Of a DNA stretch of 64,000 nucleotides, positions 32,527-40,371 are shown piece after piece. Numbering within the stretch: position 1 is the stretch's first letter; each line of letters starts with the position of its first letter. Origin of the DNA: an uncultured Pelagibacteraceae bacterium (GTDB taxonomy: Bacteria > Pseudomonadota > Alphaproteobacteria > Pelagibacterales > Pelagibacteraceae). Under the pieces are notes generated by a model. It made no database searches. It was not told where the DNA came from and saw nothing but the letters and a program-made list of their open reading frames with translations. Position numbers and translations under genes: made by a program. The DNA is taken from NCBI GenBank assembly GCA_902552805.1, contig CACDIC010000006.1:22321-86320 (forward strand), in the 5' to 3' direction.

Positions 32527-32560
32527 AAAACCCCCAACATAGAAATGTCAGGGGTTTTAA
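32527..32560. terminator. Bidirectional terminator between LivM 2 and its convergent binding protein
   Basis: AAAACCCC (32527-32534) pairs with GGGGTTTT (32551-32558), with an inner ACAT/ATGT pair and loop AGAA. The A-run before and T-run after allow termination from both strands, fitting the convergent genes ending at 32448/32524 and 32573. Confidence 0.85.
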
Positions 32561-32572
32561 TTTTAAGATAAA

Positions 32573-33754
32573 TTATCTTTGTTTTTTAGTTTTGAATTTT
32601 CCGCCTTTAACTTCTTGTTCTAAGAAAGAACCTTCAGCTTCACCGACGCTAGTAAAAGTAACACCTGTTGCACCTTCGTAGTCAACTTTTTTACCTTTAG
32701 CTAATAAATCTAAACCTTTTTTAAGTTCACCCGGATAAATTTTTGTTCCGGGGCCGTTTGCAACATCCATCACATTTTTTGCAATTGATGCTCTGTCAGC
32801 TGAATTACCTGCTTGCATTGCTAAAATAATTAAAGCAGCTGCATCATATGACTCACCAGTGTATGGACCAGAACTGTCAATACCAGCGGCTTTTGCTACG
32901 TCAGCAAAAACTCCAGCACCTTTTCCAGTTGAACCTGGCATTGAACCAAAAGACTTTCTTAAATCTTTTCCAAATGCATCAACTAATGATTGACCAATCA
33001 TACCATCTGACAAAATAAATCTGTCAAATGCACCAGAGTCTAAAGAAGCTTGAATAATACCTTTTCCACCTTGGTCAAGATATCCAATAACAGCTACTGC
33101 ATCACCACCTGCTGAAGCTAGTGTTGCAACCTCAGAAGAATAATCTGCTTTTCCATCTTCATGAGCATTTACTGTAGTTACTTTTATTCCGTGAGCTTCT
33201 ACTGCTGCTTTATAAACATCAGCTAAACCTTTACCATAATCGTTGTTTGTATAAGTAATAGCTACACTTTTTACTTTTCTATCCTTAGTAATATCTGCAA
33301 GAATTTGTCCACCTCTAGCATCTGATGGAGCAGTTCTAAAGAAATACCCTTTATCATCTAAAGTTGTTAATCCTGGAGATGTTGCAGAAGGTGAAATCAT
33401 TACTACACCATTTGGTACAGCAACATTTGATGCAATAGCACCTGTTACACCTGAACAATCAGCACCCATGATTGCAGCTACACCTTGTGCAATAACACCC
33501 TCAGCTGCCGCTGTTGCCGCTGCTGAATCAACACAAGTTGAGTCTGCTCTTACTACTGAAATTTTTTCTCCACCTAATAGTGAACCTGAGTCAGATGCTT
33601 CTTTAAAAGCAAGTTCTGCAGATGCAGCCATAGCAGGTGTAAGAGATTCTATAGGACCAGTGAATCCTAAAATTATTCCCATTTTTACTTCTGCAAAAAC
33701 ATTTGTTGTAAAACTTGATACAAATATAAACGCAGCAATAATTAATTTTCTCAT
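32573..33754 (-). CDS. HAAT-type ABC transporter substrate-binding protein, system 2
   Basis: The 393-residue periplasmic binding protein has a signal peptide ending NVFAE. The mature part starts KMGIILGFTGPIES and contains the family middle SATSPGLTTLDDKGYFFRTAPSD. Cys residues near 73 and 100 could form a disulphide. It is encoded convergently to the G-F-H-M genes of system 2 and shares their bidirectional terminator; the partnership is inferred from proximity. Divergence from the system-1 binding protein is large, so the substrates probably differ. A ribosome site GAGGAA precedes the ATG. Confidence 0.92.
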   Translation of the reverse strand: MRKLIIAAFIFVSSFTTNVFAEVKMGIILGFTGPIESLTPAMAASAELAFKEASDSGSLLGGEKISVVRADSTCVDSAAATAAAEGVIAQGVAAIMGADCSGVTGAIASNVAVPNGVVMISPSATSPGLTTLDDKGYFFRTAPSDARGGQILADITKDRKVKSVAITYTNNDYGKGLADVYKAAVEAHGIKVTTVNAHEDGKADYSSEVATLASAGGDAVAVIGYLDQGGKGIIQASLDSGAFDRFILSDGMIGQSLVDAFGKDLRKSFGSMPGSTGKGAGVFADVAKAAGIDSSGPYTGESYDAAALIILAMQAGNSADRASIAKNVMDVANGPGTKIYPGELKKGLDLLAKGKKVDYEGATGVTFTSVGEAEGSFLEQEVKGGKFKTKKQR

Positions 33755-33891
33755 TATATTCCTCTATTTGTTAACAATTTATAAAGACTAAATTAAATCT
33801 TATTTAAATAGATTTTCAACCGCCAAATTATCTTATTTTATAATGTCTTTATTTAAACTAGACTAATAAACAAAGATTTTTAAGGATTTTA

Positions 33892-34641
33892 ATGAAGTCT
33901 AATAAAATTCAACCACAATTTATCCAGAAATATAATCCCAGAATAGGATTAATTGCCTTAGCTACTGATTTTATAATTGAAAAAGATTTTATCAAAATAA
34001 TTAAAGATAAAGATATAGATTTTTTCGTAAATAGAATTGAATGTTACAATCCATTATCAAAAGAAAATTTAATTAAAATGTCTGAAAAAGTTACAGATGT
34101 TACTAAAAATATTTTACCAGATGAAAACATAGATTGCGTTGTTTACGGATGTACTTCTGGAACTATAGCTGTTGGACATGATACTATAGAGAGAAAAGTT
34201 AAAGAGGCGAAACCAAAAGCAAAAATTACAACACCAAGCACTGCAGCTATTAAAGCATTAAAAAAGTTAAATATAAAAAAACTCGCAATATTTACTCCTT
34301 ATAGTAAAAAATTAAATGATGAGATTATAGATTATTTTTCAAGTCAAGGTTTTGATATTGTTACTAATACTTATCTAGATATCGCAGCTGACTATGATAT
34401 CGGAAAAGTAGATCAAAATTTTTTATTGGAAACTTTATCGCAAATAGAAATTAAAAATTCTGATGCCTTATTTATTTCGTGTACAGCTTTACCAGTCTTA
34501 AATATAATCGAAAGATTAGAGAAAAAATTAGGTAAACCTGTCATTACAAGTAATCAATCATTAATTTGGGATACTTTAGAAAGCATTGGAATGAATAAAG
34601 ATATTCAAGGCTTTGGAAAATTATTTAGTTTAGATCAATGA
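33892..34641 (+). CDS. eutA: EutA-like Asp/Glu racemase-family protein (ectoine use)
   Basis: The 249-residue protein of the Asp/Glu/maleate isomerase superfamily has both catalytic cysteines: YGCTSGT (near 85) and SCTALP (near 200). The sequence pattern, including TPSTAAIKALKKLNI and FTPY, fits the ectoine-utilisation EutA group better than maleate isomerase or arylmalonate decarboxylase. It overlaps by four bases with a DoeA-like ectoine hydrolase gene, which is the best support for the ectoine role. EutA is thought to interconvert isomers of an ectoine-derived intermediate; the exact reaction is not settled from sequence. Confidence 0.78.
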   Translation: MKSNKIQPQFIQKYNPRIGLIALATDFIIEKDFIKIIKDKDIDFFVNRIECYNPLSKENLIKMSEKVTDVTKNILPDENIDCVVYGCTSGTIAVGHDTIERKVKEAKPKAKITTPSTAAIKALKKLNIKKLAIFTPYSKKLNDEIIDYFSSQGFDIVTNTYLDIAADYDIGKVDQNFLLETLSQIEIKNSDALFISCTALPVLNIIERLEKKLGKPVITSNQSLIWDTLESIGMNKDIQGFGKLFSLDQ

Positions 34642-35810
34642 GTCTTTTTACAAAAGAAGAATATAACAATAGATTAAAAAAAGTTCAAAAAATGATGCAA
34701 GATAAAGGCATCGAATTATTAATTTCTCACGATACAAATAACATAAATTACTTAACAGGTTATGATGCTTGGTCTTTTTATTATGCTCAATGTGCAATAG
34801 TTCATGTCAATGCTGATGAACCCTTATGTTTCGTTAGAGATCAAGATGCCGGGGGAGCTTATTTAAAAACATATTTAAATAAGGAGAATATAATCGTATA
34901 TGATGAGCACTACATTCATACCTGGCCTAAGCATCCTCATGATTATTTAGTGGAGATAATTAAGAATAAAAAATGGGATAAGCTTTCTATTGGTTTAGAG
35001 ATGGATGCACATTATTTTACCGCATTCTGTTATCAGAAAATTAGGGATGGTTTACCCGATGCCAAGATCAAAGACTCTGAAAGATTAGTTAATTGGGCTC
35101 GTCTAGTAAAATCAAATACTGAAATAAATTTTATGAAATCTGCTGCAAAAATTTCAGAGGTTGGAATGAAAAAAGCTTACGAAGTTATAAGTCCTGGGGT
35201 TAGACAATGTGATGCTGTTGGAGAAATTCAAAAAGCTTTGTTTTATGGAACCCCTGAATTTGGCGGAGAATACGCCAGTATTGCAACATTGCTTCCTACC
35301 GGAAAAGGAACATCTGCTTCACATCTAACCGCAACACAAGATAAATTTATTGATGGTGAGGCTACAATTGTTGAACTTTCTGGAGTGTACAAGCGTTATC
35401 ATGCACCGATGGCCAGAACTATTTTGCTTGGAAAACCTGATCAACTTAAAATTGATACGATGAAAAAAACAATTGAGGCGCTTCAAGCTGGAATTGATGC
35501 AACCAAACCCGGAAATACTGTAGATCACGTTGCCCAAGCATTTTGGAAAATATTAGATAAATATGGAATAGAAAAAAAATCTAGGACCGGTTATTCGATT
35601 GGAATTGGTTATCCACCAGATTGGGGAGAACATACATTAAATATTTATAAAGGTGACATGACAATTTTGGAACCTAATATTTGTTTTCACATGATAGCGG
35701 TTATGCAATTTGGTGAATGGGGTGTTGAAGCATCAGAAGCAATAAGAGTTACAGATCAAGGAGCAGAATTATTTTGTAATATGTCTAAAGAACTTCACGT
35801 TAAAAGCTAG
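34638..35810 (+). CDS. doeA: DoeA/EutD-like ectoine hydrolase (M24 family)
   Basis: The 390-residue pita-bread-fold (creatinase/aminopeptidase P type) protein opens the ectoine ring to an acetyl-diaminobutyrate in ectoine degraders. It has a creatinase N-domain (about 1-155) with NINYLTGYDAWSFYYAQ, then the M24 domain. The segment GYSIGIGYPPDWGEHTL (about 314) is typical of DoeA. Metal-ligand positions look altered from classical peptidases, as in creatinase-like non-peptidases: VELSGVYKRYHAPMAR lacks the Asp-Asp pair. The start overlaps EutA by four bases (ATGA). The later step genes (DoeB, DoeC/D) are not recognised in the window. Confidence 0.82.
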   Translation: MSLFTKEEYNNRLKKVQKMMQDKGIELLISHDTNNINYLTGYDAWSFYYAQCAIVHVNADEPLCFVRDQDAGGAYLKTYLNKENIIVYDEHYIHTWPKHPHDYLVEIIKNKKWDKLSIGLEMDAHYFTAFCYQKIRDGLPDAKIKDSERLVNWARLVKSNTEINFMKSAAKISEVGMKKAYEVISPGVRQCDAVGEIQKALFYGTPEFGGEYASIATLLPTGKGTSASHLTATQDKFIDGEATIVELSGVYKRYHAPMARTILLGKPDQLKIDTMKKTIEALQAGIDATKPGNTVDHVAQAFWKILDKYGIEKKSRTGYSIGIGYPPDWGEHTLNIYKGDMTILEPNICFHMIAVMQFGEWGVEASEAIRVTDQGAELFCNMSKELHVKS

Positions 35811-35862
35811 TTATTAAAGGTTGAAATTTATTCTTACAAATGTTTAAAAGTTGATTAAAATT

Positions 35863-36948
35863 ATGGCTCTTAAAAAAGATTTCGTCAAATTCGATAAAGT
35901 AGATAAAAGCTATGACGGCAAAGTTTTAGTCGTTAAGGATCTTCAATTAGATATTGAAGAAGGTGAGTTTGTAACTATGTTAGGACCCTCTGGTTCAGGA
36001 AAAACAACTTGCTTAATGATGCTGGCAGGATTTGAGACACCAACAAATGGTGAAATATATTTAGATGGTAAGGCTATCTCAAGTATACCTCCGCATAAAA
36101 GAGGTATTGGAATGGTGTTTCAGAATTATGCGCTATTTCCTCATATGACAGTTTATGAGAACCTTGCCTTTCCGTTAAGAGTTAGAAAAATTCCAAAAGA
36201 CGAGGCAGATAAAAAAATTGATAAGGCTTTATCAATGGTTTCACTTCAAGGTTTCGCATCAAGAATGCCAGGGCAGTTATCAGGTGGTCAACAACAAAGA
36301 GTTGCTGTAGCGAGATCATTAGTATTTGATCCTCAACTAGTTTTAATGGACGAACCTCTGGGAGCTTTAGATAAAAATTTGAGAGAGAGTATGCAATATG
36401 AAATTAAACATATACATGAAAACATTGGTGTAACTGTTGTTTACGTAACTCATGATCAAAGTGAAGCATTAACCATGTCTAATCGTATTGCTGTTTTTAA
36501 TGATGGAAAAGTTCAGCAGCTTTCAAGTCCGGATGAGCTTTATGAAAAACCTGTAAATTCTTTTGTTGCTGAATTTATTGGAGAAAATAATACTTTTGTG
36601 GGTGAGGTTTCAGATATTTCAGGAGGTAAGTGTAAGGTTAAAATAGCTAACACGGATATACTTGCAAATCCTATTTCTGTAAAAGGTAAAGGTGAGAAAA
36701 CTAAGATTTCTTTAAGACCTGAAAGAGCGTTAATTAATCCAAGTGATCAAATGGACAATATACATACTGGAAAGATTGAAGAAGTAATATATCACGGAGA
36801 TCATACAAGAGTTAGAATAAATCTTTTAGGCAATAATCAATTTATCTTAAAGGTCCCTAATAGTTCAGCCAATTTGGATATTAAGCTTGGCAAAGATATC
36901 AAGATAGGTTGGAACAGTGAAGATGCTAGAGCGTTAGATCCTTCTTAG
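35863..36948 (+). CDS. potA: Pot-type ABC transporter ATPase (PotA-like)
   Basis: The ATPase subunit is 361 residues from the ATG at 35863; an in-frame TTG 12 bases upstream is less likely. Walker A is GPSGSGKTT, the Q-loop is VFQNYALFPHMTV, signature LSGGQQQR, Walker B VLMDEPLGALD and the switch His in VTHDQSEA. A C-terminal TOBE/OB region (about 285-355) is present, as in PotA. It lies 52 bases after doeA, followed by binding-protein and two permease genes in one direction. The family includes polyamine, putrescine and other compatible-solute importers; the neighbours make an ectoine-like or polyamine substrate possible. Confidence 0.9.
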   Translation: MALKKDFVKFDKVDKSYDGKVLVVKDLQLDIEEGEFVTMLGPSGSGKTTCLMMLAGFETPTNGEIYLDGKAISSIPPHKRGIGMVFQNYALFPHMTVYENLAFPLRVRKIPKDEADKKIDKALSMVSLQGFASRMPGQLSGGQQQRVAVARSLVFDPQLVLMDEPLGALDKNLRESMQYEIKHIHENIGVTVVYVTHDQSEALTMSNRIAVFNDGKVQQLSSPDELYEKPVNSFVAEFIGENNTFVGEVSDISGGKCKVKIANTDILANPISVKGKGEKTKISLRPERALINPSDQMDNIHTGKIEEVIYHGDHTRVRINLLGNNQFILKVPNSSANLDIKLGKDIKIGWNSEDARALDPS

Positions 36949-36985
36949 ACCACCAATATATTGCTAAATTAACTAAAATGGGCTG

Positions 36986-37014
36986 TTGACTCTCATTATC
37001 GATCTTGTTGTAAT
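36986..37014 (+). promoter_or_regulatory. Sigma-70-like promoter before the PotD-like gene
   Basis: TTGACT (36986-36991) and TGTAAT (37009-37014) are 17 bases apart in the 100-base gap after potA. The ATG at 37049 with ribosome site GGAGG follows about 28 bases later. This gives the binding protein its own transcript within the operon. Consensus match only. Confidence 0.5.
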
Positions 37015-37048
37015 TCATTTTTATAAAAAACGTTTAAACGGAGGAAAA

Positions 37049-38176
37049 ATGAAAAAACTAAGTAAAGTATTACTAGCTATTTCTTTTGTACTTTCACTAA
37101 CTACTTCAGCATTTGCAACAACAGTAACTGCAGTGTCATGGGGTGGGGCTTATACTGAGTCTCAAAAGTTAGGTTATGGTGATCCTACAGCTAAAAAACT
37201 TGGCATAAATATTGCCTGGGTTGACTATTCTGGTGGATTATCTGAGATTAAAGCACAAAAAGAAGCTGGTAAAATCACGTGGGATATAATCGACGTGTTT
37301 GCAATGGATACTATTACTGGATGTGATGAAGGATTATTTGTTGAATTTGATTTCGATAAAGACTTCCCACCAGCTCCAGATGGAACTCCAGCAAGTAAAG
37401 ATTTCTTTACTGCAATGCCTAGTAAGTGTGCTGTAGGAAATATTTTATATTCTTGGAATTATGCTTATAACACTAATAATGTTAAAGGTACTCCAAAGAC
37501 TATCAAAGATTTCTTTAACACTAAAAAATTCCCTGGAAAAAGAGCTATCTACAAAAGCGCTTTAACTAATTTAGAGATCGCTTTAGCTGCAGATGGTATT
37601 AAACCAGGAAAAGGTGGAGCAAAAATCTATGAAGCTTTAGAAACAGAAAAAGGTGTTGAAAGAGCAATGAACAAGATCAAAGAATTATGTACAGATCCAA
37701 AAGGTGGATGTGTATTTTGGTCTGCAGGTGCTCAACCACCAGAACTGTTAGTATCAGGTGAAGTAGTGATGGCTACTGGTTGGAATGGTAGATTCTTCAA
37801 TGCTGAAATTGGAGAAGGTGCACCAATCAAACAAGTTTGGGATGCCCAAGGTCTTGACTACGAATATTTTGTACAAGTTAAAGGTGGACCAAACGATGCT
37901 AATGGTATGGCTAAAAAAGCTTTAGCTATGATGACTAGCACAGAGATGTTAGCAGGAAGTGCTAAATATATTGCATATGCCCCGTGGAGAAAATCTTCAT
38001 TGGACATTATGGCAAAAGGAGAGCCTTGGTATAAAGATGGTAAGACTAACATGGTACCACAAATGCCAACTGCTAAAGGTAACACTAAAAACTACTTCCT
38101 AGTAGATCCAATTTTCTGGGCTGATAACGGAACAGAGCTTGGTGAAAAATGGGAAGCTATGAAAGCTGGTCTATAA
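37049..38176 (+). CDS. potD: Pot-type ABC transporter substrate-binding protein (PotD-like)
   Basis: The 375-residue periplasmic binding protein has a signal peptide ending TSAFA. I chose the ATG at 37049, behind GGAGG, over an in-frame TTG at 36986 that would add 21 residues from the promoter region and break the signal peptide. The mature part begins with TTVTAVSWGGAYTESQ, a common start of PotD/family-1 extracellular binding proteins, and contains a Cys pair (near 91 and 117) and a further pair (near 207 and 212). The substrate is not evident. A strong hairpin after the stop limits read-through to the permeases. Confidence 0.9.
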   Translation: MKKLSKVLLAISFVLSLTTSAFATTVTAVSWGGAYTESQKLGYGDPTAKKLGINIAWVDYSGGLSEIKAQKEAGKITWDIIDVFAMDTITGCDEGLFVEFDFDKDFPPAPDGTPASKDFFTAMPSKCAVGNILYSWNYAYNTNNVKGTPKTIKDFFNTKKFPGKRAIYKSALTNLEIALAADGIKPGKGGAKIYEALETEKGVERAMNKIKELCTDPKGGCVFWSAGAQPPELLVSGEVVMATGWNGRFFNAEIGEGAPIKQVWDAQGLDYEYFVQVKGGPNDANGMAKKALAMMTSTEMLAGSAKYIAYAPWRKSSLDIMAKGEPWYKDGKTNMVPQMPTAKGNTKNYFLVDPIFWADNGTELGEKWEAMKAGL

Positions 38177-38213
38177 TTTAAGTTTTAAACAACTTAATTA
38201 TATATTATAATTT

Positions 38214-38243
38214 AAGGGCGGTTATTATTAACCGCCCTTTTTA
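38214..38243 (+). terminator. Intra-operon terminator after the PotD-like gene
   Basis: AAGGGCGGTTA (38214-38224) pairs perfectly with TAACCGCCCTT (38229-38239), loop TTAT, then a T-rich run. It abuts the next permease start (ATG at 38247). As in the first Liv operon, it separates an abundant binding protein from membrane subunits. Confidence 0.88.
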
Positions 38244-38246
38244 TTT

Positions 38247-39500
38247 ATGAGCTCTGAAACAAAACAAATTTTAACAACAGATGGGATACCTTTAGAGGTA
38301 AGTCTTAAAAAGGCAGAGAGAAAGAATAAGATCAAAGCTTTCTTACTTGTTGCTCCTTTATTGTTATTTTTAGTAATTACTTATGTTTTTCCAATAGGTG
38401 ATATGTTATTCCGAAGTGTTGACGATAAAATGGTAACACAAATGCTTCCAAAAACTTTTAAGGCAATGGAAACCTGGGATGGTCAAGAGTTACCTGATGA
38501 GGAAGTTTTTGCTGCTTTCCATGAGGATTTCATAAAATTAGTTGAGGATAAACGTGAGGGTAAGTTATCTACCCAGTTAAACTATACAAAAAATGGATTT
38601 AAAAGTATTATTAAAAAACTAAGACGAAAATCAAAATCATTTGAAGAGGGAAACTACAAGGAACAAATAATGTCAGTTCACAAAAGATGGGCTAATGTCG
38701 AGTACTGGAGGGCAATTAAAAGAAGAGCCCCTGAGTTTACAAGTCAAAAGTACCTTAAAGGAATGGATATGTATGTGAATGAAGATGGAAAAATAGTAAG
38801 TGTTGAGGAAGACAGACGAATTCACAGGGTGTTATGGCTAAGAACTCTTGAGATTGCATTCTTTGTGACAGTCTTTTGTTTTTTAATGGCCTATCCAATA
38901 GCGCACTTACTTGCTACTTTACCTATGAAGTACAGCAACTTATTAATGATCTGTGTATTGTTGCCGTTCTGGACTTCATTACTTGTAAGAACTGCAAGCT
39001 GGATGATTTTGTTGCAGCAACAAGGAATAGTAAATGATTTCTTTGTCGGAATAGGATTGGTAGCTGACGATAATAGACCTGAGATGATGTACAACAAAAC
39101 AGGAAGTTACGTTGCGATGACACAAATATTGCTACCATTCATGGTTTTACCACTTTATAGTGTCATGAAAACTATCTCACCTAGCTTAATGAGGGCAGGA
39201 AAATCATTAGGTGGAACTCCATTTGTGGCATTTTGGAAAGTTTATTTTCCATTAACAATCCCAGGAATAGGTGCGGGCTGTTTATTAGTATTTATTTTAG
39301 CGATAGGTTATTACATCACCCCAGCCTTAGTTGGTGGTGCATCTGGAACTTTAATAAGTAACCAAATTGCTTTCCACATGAAAAGCACTCTTGATTGGAG
39401 CTTTGCATCAGCCATGGGATTAATGTTGTTAAGTGGAGTATTGGTAATTTATTGGCTTTATAACAAACTAGTTGGAATTGATAATATTAAATTAGGATAA
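38247..39500 (+). CDS. potB: Pot-type ABC permease (PotB-like) with large insertion
   Basis: The first permease is 417 residues, about 130 more than classical PotB. After the first helix (about 33-55), a charged segment of about 135 residues (about 56-190) precedes the remaining five helices. This is probably periplasmic, since it follows TM1, and includes FEEGNYKEQIMSVHKRW. The ABC permease core has SLGGTPFVAFWKVYFPLTIPG near residue 315, the EAA loop that contacts the ATPase. Similar long forms occur in other alphaproteobacterial polyamine-type permeases. The start lies immediately after a terminator U-run. Confidence 0.9.
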   Translation: MSSETKQILTTDGIPLEVSLKKAERKNKIKAFLLVAPLLLFLVITYVFPIGDMLFRSVDDKMVTQMLPKTFKAMETWDGQELPDEEVFAAFHEDFIKLVEDKREGKLSTQLNYTKNGFKSIIKKLRRKSKSFEEGNYKEQIMSVHKRWANVEYWRAIKRRAPEFTSQKYLKGMDMYVNEDGKIVSVEEDRRIHRVLWLRTLEIAFFVTVFCFLMAYPIAHLLATLPMKYSNLLMICVLLPFWTSLLVRTASWMILLQQQGIVNDFFVGIGLVADDNRPEMMYNKTGSYVAMTQILLPFMVLPLYSVMKTISPSLMRAGKSLGGTPFVAFWKVYFPLTIPGIGAGCLLVFILAIGYYITPALVGGASGTLISNQIAFHMKSTLDWSFASAMGLMLLSGVLVIYWLYNKLVGIDNIKLG

Positions 39501-39504
39501 TCAA

Positions 39505-40359
39505 ATGGCTTTACCAAAATATACTGAACCACATTATAGAATTTGGCATTATATTTATCTTACAATTTGTGGTGCTGTTTTCTTTTTTCTAATCGCACCT
39601 TTGTTTGTAATATTTCCATTATCATTTAACGCAGAAGAATTTTTGAGTTTTTCTGATGGAATGAAGCGTCTTGATCCAGATGCATTTTCTCTAAGATGGT
39701 ATAAGGATATGATTTACGGAACAAAAAATCCATGGGGATTAGCAGCTAAGAATAGTTTTATCATTGCGATTTTTGCAACAATTGGATCAGTGATACTTGG
39801 AACAGTTGCGGCTTTAGGATTGAGCAGCAGACATATGCCATATAAAGGATTAATAATGGCTGTGTTAATTTCACCAATGATTGTTCCACTAATTATTTCT
39901 GGTGTTGCAATATTTTTCTTTATGGCAAAAGCGGGTTTAGCAGCAACTCATACAGGAATAGTATTAGCTCATATTATATTAGGAACACCTTTTGTGGTAA
40001 TTACAGTCACAGCTACTTTGTCGGGGTTTGATCATAGTGTAACACGAGCAGCTGCAAGCTTAGGAAGTGATCCAGTAAATACTTTTATGAAAATTACCTT
40101 ACCTTTAATTTTACCTGGAGTAATTTCAGGTGGTTTATTTGCATTTGTAACTTCATTTGATGAAGTTGTGGTTGTTTTATTTTTAGCAGGATTAGAAAAT
40201 ACGACAATCCCAATTCAAATGTGGACAGGTTTACGGGAGCAATTAAGTCCAACAATACTAGCTGTTGCGACTTGTCTAATTATACTATCAACATTAATAT
40301 TAGTGACTGCTGAGCTTTTACGAAGAAGATCTGAAAGACTCAGAGGTATTAATCGTTAG
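39505..40359 (+). CDS. potC: Pot-type ABC permease (PotC-like)
   Basis: The second permease, 284 residues, has six helices and the EAA-loop motif AAASLGSDPVNTFMKITLPLILPG near residue 190. Length and form match PotC. It starts four bases after the PotB-like stop and precedes a FadN-like gene by 12 bases, so the transporter and a hydroxyacyl-CoA enzyme are probably co-transcribed. It completes the ATPase-binding-protein-two-permease set. SAR11 strains are known to use Pot-type transporters for polyamines, but the substrate here is unproven. Confidence 0.9.
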   Translation: MALPKYTEPHYRIWHYIYLTICGAVFFFLIAPLFVIFPLSFNAEEFLSFSDGMKRLDPDAFSLRWYKDMIYGTKNPWGLAAKNSFIIAIFATIGSVILGTVAALGLSSRHMPYKGLIMAVLISPMIVPLIISGVAIFFFMAKAGLAATHTGIVLAHIILGTPFVVITVTATLSGFDHSVTRAAASLGSDPVNTFMKITLPLILPGVISGGLFAFVTSFDEVVVVLFLAGLENTTIPIQMWTGLREQLSPTILAVATCLIILSTLILVTAELLRRRSERLRGINR

Positions 40360-40371
40360 AAAAATAATTTC

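Noticed and set aside
36986..37048. Upstream TTG start adding 21 residues to the PotD-like protein
   Set aside because: It coincides with the -35 box, breaks the signal peptide, and the ATG at 37049 has a GGAGG site.
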